DNA of 64,000 nt from DATCDE01 sp038252405 (lineage in GTDB: Bacteria; Actinomycetota; Actinomycetes; Prado026), in contig JBBSAJ010000011.1 of the NCBI GenBank assembly GCA_038252405.1, positions 12,711 through 76,710 on the forward strand, given 5' to 3'. A program made the position numbers and the translations under genes. This document shows positions 59,847 through 64,000 of this stretch, in pieces (position 1 is the first letter of the stretch; every line of letters begins with the position of its first letter). Below the pieces are notes generated by a model that saw only the letters and a list, made by a program, of their open reading frames with translations, did no database searches and was not told the origin of the DNA.

Positions 59847-60821
59847 ATGGACTACACCCAACTCGGCCGCAGCGGCCTCTCCGTGTCCCGCATCGTCCTC
59901 GGCACCATGAACTTCGGGCCGGTCACCGACGAGCCGGCGTCCCACGCGATCATGGATCGCGCCCACGAGCACGGCGTCAACTTCTTCGACACCGCCAACG
60001 TGTACGGCTGGGGTGAGAACAAGGGCCGCACCGAGGAGATCATCGGCAGCTGGTTCGCGCAGGGTGGGGGCCGCCGGGAGCGGACCGTGCTGGCCACCAA
60101 GCTGTACGGCGACATGGGCGACTGGCCGAACGAGGGCCGGCTGTCCGCGCTGAACATCCGGCGGGCCTCCGACGCGTCGCTGGGCCGGCTGCAGACCGAC
60201 CACATCGACCTGTACCAGATGCACCACGTGGACCGGGCCACCCCCTGGGAGGAGATCTGGGGCGCCATGGACGTGCTGCGCCAGCAGGGCAAGGTGCTCT
60301 ACGTCGGCTCCTCGAACTTCGCCGGCTGGCACCTCGCCAAGGCCCAGGAGGCGGCCCGCCGCCGCGGCGGGCTCGGCCTGGTGAGCGAGCAGTCGATCTA
60401 CAACCTGATGGAGCGCTCGGTCGAGCTGGAGGTGCTGCCGGCGGCCGACGACTACGGGCTCGGCGTGATCCCGTGGTCGCCGCTGCACGGCGGGCTGCTC
60501 GGCGGGGTGCTGCGCAAGGAGCGCGAAGGGGTGCGGCGCACCCAGGGCCGGGCCCAGGAGGCCCTGGAGTCGCACCGCGAGCAGATCGCCGCCTACGAGG
60601 ACCTGTGCGGCGAGCAGGGCTTCGAGCCGGCCGACGTGGCGCTGGCCTGGCTGCTGTCCCAGCCCGCGGTGACCGGGCCGATCGTCGGGCCGCGGACGCT
60701 GGAGCAGCTGGACACCGCCGTCTCGGCCCTCGACGTCGAGCTGGACGAAGACACCCTGGCCCGGCTGGACGAGATCTTCCCCGGCCCGGGCGGGCCGGCC
60801 CCGGAGGCCTACGCCTGGTGA
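59847..60821 (+). CDS. Aldo/keto reductase
   Basis: A 324-residue NADPH-dependent reductase of the AKR superfamily with a TIM barrel. It has GRSGLSVSRIVLGTMNFG, the catalytic Asp and Tyr in FFDTANVYGWGENKGRTEE, the Lys in VLATKLYGDMG, the His in YQMHHVDRATP and the cofactor loop at the C-terminus (GPIVGPRTLEQLD). It resembles the YghZ/Gcy-like general stress AKRs that reduce aldehydes. It ends just before the second copy of hairpin family 1. Confidence 0.92.
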   Translation: MDYTQLGRSGLSVSRIVLGTMNFGPVTDEPASHAIMDRAHEHGVNFFDTANVYGWGENKGRTEEIIGSWFAQGGGRRERTVLATKLYGDMGDWPNEGRLSALNIRRASDASLGRLQTDHIDLYQMHHVDRATPWEEIWGAMDVLRQQGKVLYVGSSNFAGWHLAKAQEAARRRGGLGLVSEQSIYNLMERSVELEVLPAADDYGLGVIPWSPLHGGLLGGVLRKEREGVRRTQGRAQEALESHREQIAAYEDLCGEQGFEPADVALAWLLSQPAVTGPIVGPRTLEQLDTAVSALDVELDEDTLARLDEIFPGPGGPAPEAYAW

Positions 60822-60828
60822 CCCGTGG

Positions 60829-60876
60829 ACGTGTCAGGGTGAGGACGACGGATGCGTCGTCCTCACCCTGACACGT
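60829..60876. terminator. Bidirectional hairpin terminator, repeat family 1, copy 2
   Basis: Perfect 22-bp arms (60829-60850 and 60855-60876) with a 4-nt loop between convergent genes. The arm core GTCAGGGTGAGGACGAC is identical to that at 8406-8422. Confidence 0.9.
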
Positions 60877-60883
60877 GCAGTCG

Positions 60884-60970
60884 CTAGCGAGTGAGGGCGA
60901 CGACGACCACAAACAGGACGAGGCCGGCCAAGGCGGCCAGCGTGACGACCCGGCGGCTCCTGGGGTTCAC
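60884..60970 (-). CDS. Tiny single-span membrane protein (28 aa)
   Basis: GTG at 60970 encodes VNPRSRRVVTLAALAGLVLFVVVVALTR: a basic N-terminus and one transmembrane helix, then stop just before the terminator. A TAGGCT -10 box (60984-60979 on this strand) ends 8 nt before the GTG, indicating a leaderless mRNA. The promoter overlaps the thpR stop. Small single-helix proteins of this shape occur in many actinobacteria; function unknown. Confidence 0.6.
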   Translation of the reverse strand: MNPRSRRVVTLAALAGLVLFVVVVALTR

Positions 60971-60978
60971 AGCCAGCG

Positions 60979-60984
60979 AGCCTA
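60979..60984 (-). promoter_or_regulatory. -10 box built on the thpR stop codon
   Basis: TAGGCT (minus strand) begins with the thpR TAG stop and lies 8 nt before the GTG of the 28-residue membrane protein. Confidence 0.5.
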
Positions 60985-61551
60985 GCGGGACGCCGGCGGG
61001 GCACCGGTCAGTAGCCAGCGGGTCACCGGGACGTGCTCGGGGCTGGGCCCGGTCCGGCTGTGCACCAGGACGATCTCGGACGCCGTCCAGGCCGGGCCGC
61101 GGTACCCCTCGAGCAGCGCCGCGAGCGGGCGGAGGTCGGCCGGGGGGCGGGCCCTGGCCAGCGTGACGTGCGGGCGGTAGGTCCGCTGCTCCACCGCGAT
61201 GCCCCTGTGCCGGGCCGCCCCGGCCACCGACCGGGCGAGGTGCCGCAGCCGCTCGACGTCGCCGGCCACGCCGACCCACAGCACCGAGCCGTCGAACCGG
61301 CCGCCACCGGCCAGCCGCAGGTCGACCGGCGGCTGCCGGGCGGCCGTCCTGGCCAACCGCTCCCGCAACCCGGGGACCCGCGGCTCGGCCACCTCGCCGA
61401 GGAAGGCCAGGGTCAGATGCAGCCGCTCGGCGGCCGCCGGCCGCAGCTGCGGCGGCCGGCCCGGCTCCAGCTCGGCCGGCAGGTCGGCCAGCAGGTCGGC
61501 TAGGGAAGCCCGGACCTGGTCGGGGAGGTCCACCGCCACGAACAGCCGCAC
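60982..61551 (-). CDS. thpR: RNA 2',3'-cyclic phosphodiesterase
   Basis: A 189-residue 2H phosphoesterase of the LigT/ThpR type. The two H-x-T motifs are HLTLAFLG (about residue 45) and HVTLARARPP (about 126), the pair of catalytic His/Thr sites facing each other. It opens 2',3'-cyclic phosphate ends of RNA; E. coli ThpR also ligates tRNA halves in vitro. Start is GTG at 61551. It lies between the MFS gene and the tiny membrane protein on the same strand. Confidence 0.92.
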   Translation of the reverse strand: MRLFVAVDLPDQVRASLADLLADLPAELEPGRPPQLRPAAAERLHLTLAFLGEVAEPRVPGLRERLARTAARQPPVDLRLAGGGRFDGSVLWVGVAGDVERLRHLARSVAGAARHRGIAVEQRTYRPHVTLARARPPADLRPLAALLEGYRGPAWTASEIVLVHSRTGPSPEHVPVTRWLLTGAPPASR

Positions 61552-61561
61552 GGGGCCATCG

Positions 61562-62857
61562 TCACCCAGTGATCGCCGGCTGCGGGCCGACCACGCCGGA
61601 TTCGGGCGCTTGCTGACCGCCGGCGATGATCAGGTCGGGGGCGGGGCTGGGGCGGGGCCGCAGCAGCACGACGGTCAGCCCGGTCAGCGCCACCACGAGC
61701 AGGCCGGCCCCCACCAGCGAGACCCGGGGGCCGAAGCGCTCGGCCACCCAGCCGATCACCGGCGCCCCCAGCGGGGTGCCGCCCATGAACACCAGCGTGT
61801 ACAGCGCCATCACCCGACCGCGCAGCTGTGGGTCGGCGCCGAGCTGGATGAACGCGTTCGCGGTGGTCGCGAACGCGATCGCCAGCAGTCCGGTGGGGAT
61901 GAGCATGACGAAGTAGGCCGGGTAGGTGGGCGCCAGTCCGGTCGCGGCCTCCAGCACGCCGAAGGCCAGCGCCAGCACGATCACGTCGCGCAGCCGCGGC
62001 CGCGCGTGGCTGCGGCCGCCGCGGCGGGCCACCAGCAGCGCCCCGGCCAGCGAGCCGACCGCGAACGCGGTGGACAGCAGCCCGAACTCCTTGGCGCCGA
62101 CCCCGAAGACCTTGGTGGCCATGAGCGCGTTGGTGACCTGGAAGTTGAACCCGATGGTGCCGGCGATCCCGACCACGACCAGGCCGACGACCAGGTCGCG
62201 GCGCTCCCGGACGTACCGCAGCCCGATCCGGATGGTCCCCTCCCCGCGGCGCGTCACCGGCGAGGGCACCAGGTCGCGGGGGCGCATGAGCAGCAGCCCG
62301 GCGATGACCGCCAGGTAGGACGCCGCGTTCACCAGGAACACCGGACCGGTCCCGATCAGACCGATCAGGACGCCGGCCACGGCCGGCCCGAACACCCGGC
62401 CCAGGTTGAACGTGGCGCTGTTCAGCGCCACCGCGTTCGGCAGGTCGTGGGGGCCGACCATCTCGACGACGAACGACTGCCGGGCGGGCGTGTCCAGCGC
62501 CGCGGCGACTCCCAGCAGCAGGGCGAGCGCGTACACCTGCCACACCTGGGCGACACCCGCGACCACGAGCAGCCCCAGCAGCAGCGCCTGCAGCCCCATC
62601 AGGGCCTGGGTGAGCACCAGCAGCCAGCGCTTGGGGAACCGGTCGGCGAGCAGGCCGCCCCACAGGCTGAGCAGCAGCAGCGGCAGGAACTGCAAGGCGG
62701 TGGTCACGCCCAGCGCCGTGCCGGAGCCGCCGGTGAGCTGCAGCACCAGCCAGTCCTGGGCGATCCGCTGCATCCAGGTGCCGGTGTTCGACACCACCTG
62801 TCCGGCCACGAACAACCGGAAGTTGCGCACGTGCAGCGAGGCGAAGGTGGGGGTCAC
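61562..62857 (-). CDS. MFS transporter (EntS/DUF894-like)
   Basis: A 431-residue twelve-helix carrier. It begins ASLHVRNFRLFVAGQVVSNTGTWMQRIAQDWLVLQLTGGSG, the hallmark of the MFS subgroup related to enterobactin exporter EntS, and keeps GGLLADRFPKRWLLVLTQ and DTPARQSFVVEMVG. The C-terminus is hydrophilic. The gene is co-translated with the preceding marR gene (GTGA overlap), so it is likely the efflux pump controlled by that regulator. Confidence 0.9.
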   Translation of the reverse strand: MTPTFASLHVRNFRLFVAGQVVSNTGTWMQRIAQDWLVLQLTGGSGTALGVTTALQFLPLLLLSLWGGLLADRFPKRWLLVLTQALMGLQALLLGLLVVAGVAQVWQVYALALLLGVAAALDTPARQSFVVEMVGPHDLPNAVALNSATFNLGRVFGPAVAGVLIGLIGTGPVFLVNAASYLAVIAGLLLMRPRDLVPSPVTRRGEGTIRIGLRYVRERRDLVVGLVVVGIAGTIGFNFQVTNALMATKVFGVGAKEFGLLSTAFAVGSLAGALLVARRGGRSHARPRLRDVIVLALAFGVLEAATGLAPTYPAYFVMLIPTGLLAIAFATTANAFIQLGADPQLRGRVMALYTLVFMGGTPLGAPVIGWVAERFGPRVSLVGAGLLVVALTGLTVVLLRPRPSPAPDLIIAGGQQAPESGVVGPQPAITG

Positions 62858-63288
62858 GACTGCGCCAGCCGGTCGAGGACCGGGGCCACCGCGCGCAACG
62901 CGGCCCGGTCGGCCTCGCTCAGCTCGGCCAGTCGGCCGACCAGCCAGGCCTCCCGGCGGCGGCGGTCCTCGAGCAGCAGCGCACGCGCCGCGTCGGTGGC
63001 CGAGACGATCGACTGCCGTCCGTCGGTGGGGTGCGGGGTGCGGGTGACCAGGGCCAGCTCCTCGAGCACCGCGAGCACCCGGGTCATGGACGGCGGCTGC
63101 ACCCGCTCGTGGGCGGCCAGCTCGCCGGGGCTCATCGCGCCGTGCCGGTCGATCGCGGACAGCGCAGACAGCTGGGTCAAGGTCAGCGAGGTCTCGGCGC
63201 GCTCGTGCCGCAGCCGGCGGGCCAGCCGCATGACGGACAGCCGCAGGACGCTGGCCAGCTCGGTGTCCGCGCCCGTCGTCCTCGCCAT
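62854..63288 (-). CDS. MarR-family regulator
   Basis: A 144-residue winged-helix regulator. LTLTQLSALSAIDRHGAMSPGELAAHERVQPPSMTRVLAVLEELALVTRTPHPTDGRQ is the complete MarR DNA-binding wing with its Asp-Gly-Arg beta turn. It starts at ATG 63288, 6 nt after a TATGCT -10 box overlapping a TAA-CTCA-TTA palindrome, which suggests autorepression. It heads an operon with the MFS pump and is divergent from the DUF2530 gene. Confidence 0.92.
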   Translation of the reverse strand: MARTTGADTELASVLRLSVMRLARRLRHERAETSLTLTQLSALSAIDRHGAMSPGELAAHERVQPPSMTRVLAVLEELALVTRTPHPTDGRQSIVSATDAARALLLEDRRRREAWLVGRLAELSEADRAALRAVAPVLDRLAQS

Positions 63289-63294
63289 GTCGTA

Positions 63295-63308
63295 AGCATA
63301 ACTCATTA
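63295..63308 (-). promoter_or_regulatory. Leaderless -10 box and MarR operator candidate
   Basis: TATGCT (63300-63295, minus) is 6 nt from the marR ATG. TAA-CTCA-TTA (63299-63308), in an AT-rich island unlike its surroundings, overlaps it. Confidence 0.5.
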
Positions 63309-63333
63309 CTTCTGCTAACGACATTTCGGACGC

Positions 63334-63339
63334 TAGGCT
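63334..63339 (+). promoter_or_regulatory. -10 box of DUF2530 gene
   Basis: TAGGCT ends 7 nt before the GTG at 63347; leaderless. Confidence 0.5.
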
Positions 63340-63346
63340 TCCCGGT

Positions 63347-63592
63347 GTGCGCGAGATCCCCGAGCCGCCGCAGGCCGACGGCGTCCTGCCGGTGACCGTG
63401 ATCACCGGCGGCTGGCTGGTGGCGTTCCTCGTGCTGCTGACGCTGCGCTCCCGGCTGGAGGCGCACGGGACCGGCTGGTGGCTGTGGGCCTGCCTGGCCG
63501 GTTTCGGCCTCGGCCTGCTCGGCCGGTGGTTCCTGGTGCACCGCCGGGAGGCCTACCGCCGCGCCGGGGTCTCCGCGAGCGGCCAGTCCTGA
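63347..63592 (+). CDS. DUF2530 family membrane protein
   Basis: An 81-residue protein with two membrane helices (about 18-33 and 43-60) and the conserved pattern VTVITGGWLVAFLVLL...WWLWACLAGFGLGLLGRWFLVHRREAYRR that defines DUF2530, a small actinobacterial family. The basic tail after helix 2 is cytoplasmic. Function unknown. Divergent from marR with a shared 58-bp promoter region. Confidence 0.88.
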   Translation: MREIPEPPQADGVLPVTVITGGWLVAFLVLLTLRSRLEAHGTGWWLWACLAGFGLGLLGRWFLVHRREAYRRAGVSASGQS

Positions 63593-63766
63593 CCGCCCTG
63601 ACCGCCCCCGGGTGGCCGGTCAGTCCGCCCAGGCGACCGCTCGCCCTGGGGTGGTTGGGTGGGCTCTGTGCGGATGATCGCGCCCGTGCGACGGCGTCCG
63701 CCGTGCGGTAGTTCGGGTTGTCCACCGGCGTGGATTCGGGTCGGCCGGACTGTCGGTGGGTGGCAC

Positions 63767-63772
63767 TAGTCT
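63767..63772 (+). promoter_or_regulatory. -10 box of right-edge ORF
   Basis: TAGTCT ends 6 nt before the ATG at 63779. TCGAAC, half of a LexA box (TCGAAC-N4-GTTCGA), overlaps the start region but the second half is degenerate. Confidence 0.4.
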
Positions 63773-63778
63773 TCGAAC

Positions 63779-64000
63779 ATGTGTCTTGTCTCGCAGATGG
63801 GGGTGACGCGGAGTCTCCGGGGGTGGATGCTGGTGGGGTGGACACGGCCGGCTTGGAAGGGGGTGGCGCTGCCACGGTGTCCGGTCCCTGGTCACGCGAC
63901 GTTCCGGGTGTGGCGGGACGGGTTTCGAGGGAAGGTACCGGCGCGCCGACAGCGGTTCAGGTGCGTCAACCCGGCTGACCGGGCGGACTGGCACCGGTTC
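63779..64000 (+). CDS. Partial ORF with zinc-ribbon-like N-terminus, possibly a transposase
   Basis: ATG at 63779 opens a frame that reaches the window edge. After a short basic lead the sequence reads RCPVPGHATFRVWRDGF and RQRFRCVNPADRADWHRF. The paired Cys and aromatic residues resemble the zinc-binding head of some IS transposases or of related actinobacterial proteins. The strand is unusually rich in GGT/GTG runs compared with neighbours. A second open frame over the same bases stops at 63978 and is the less likely coding frame. Confidence 0.45.
   Translation, partial: MCLVSQMGVTRSLRGWMLVGWTRPAWKGVALPRCPVPGHATFRVWRDGFRGKVPARRQRFRCVNPADRADWHRF

Noticed and set aside
56751..60575. An open frame of 1274 codons on the minus strand, and similarly long frames at 38564-41791, 39020-41830, 49074-51722 and 30642-33107
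   Set aside because: They are antisense or off-frame shadows of recognised genes in very GC-rich DNA; their translations are Arg/Pro/Gly/Ala-rich without motifs, except where a real gene shares the frame at one end.
63718..63978. DUF222/HNH endonuclease start in the other frame (VFEHVSCLADGG)
   Set aside because: It stops at 63978 with no HNH or DUF222 domain following, while the frame from 63779 stays open with a Cys/aromatic pattern.

Overview
The window is high-GC actinobacterial chromosome (Actinomycetota). The support for this is RbpA, a furA-katG pair, actinobacterial-type SerC, UdgX, IdeR-like and DUF2530 proteins, many GTG starts, 4-bp ATGA/GTGA stop-start overlaps, and repeated TAnnnT -10 boxes 6-8 nt in front of start codons (leaderless transcripts). 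I cannot fix the genus; the gene mix fits the Frankiales/Geodermatophilales/Kineosporiales neighbourhood. No rRNA, CRISPR array or complete insertion sequence is visible. There is one tRNA gene.

Layout. (1) 1-13.1 kb is mostly core: a penicillin acylase cut by the left edge; a crcB-DUF190-crcB fluoride-export operon; an FmdB/Ruc-type zinc-ribbon gene behind a CIRCE operator; mtnP; an SAF-domain protein; mscL; rbpA; a PLP decarboxylase; an ECF sigma/anti-sigma pair with a symmetric divergent promoter; and a three-gene type III PKS-methyltransferase-flavoprotein operon resembling srsABC phenolic-lipid synthesis. (2) 13.1-26.8 kb is accessory and partly decayed: gene remnants (VIT-like, AraC plus VOC), small stress and membrane proteins, katG-furA, a Phd/RelE pair whose toxin has lost its stop codon and reads in frame into furA, an HTH plus AbiEii-type nucleotidyltransferase pair, and tRNA-Arg(CCU) with helically phased direct repeats on its 3' side that look like the scar of an integrative element. 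(3) 26.8-46.2 kb is catabolic: ornithine cyclodeaminase; an NCS1 permease coupled to a yeast-type cytosine deaminase; an APC permease divergent from a nitrilase-family amidase; an aminotransferase-SDR-SDR-AsnC operon; a K+ channel with its DUF6394 partner; and a LarA homologue divergent from uxaC, a mannitol-dehydrogenase-family reductase and an FGGY kinase. (4) 46.2-64 kb is mostly housekeeping: MoxR ATPase, DtxR/IdeR, photolyase, ParA with a disordered partner, UdgX, MFS carriers, pdxH, a second citrate synthase, serC, a methyltransferase, an aldo/keto reductase, thpR, MarR plus MFS, DUF2530, and a zinc-ribbon ORF leaving the right edge.

The most promising system is the larA-like/uxaC/uxuB-like/FGGY cluster (39.0-44.6 kb). 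It can be read as a dehydratase-free glucuronate route: glucuronate to fructuronate to mannonate, C2 epimerisation of mannonate to gluconate by a nickel-pincer enzyme, then phosphorylation to 6-phosphogluconate. Other points of interest are the palindromic divergent ECF promoter, the orphan ParA/partner pair, the stopless toxin fused in frame to furA, two -10 boxes built on the stop codon of the preceding gene, and at least two families of dispersed hairpin repeats at gene ends.
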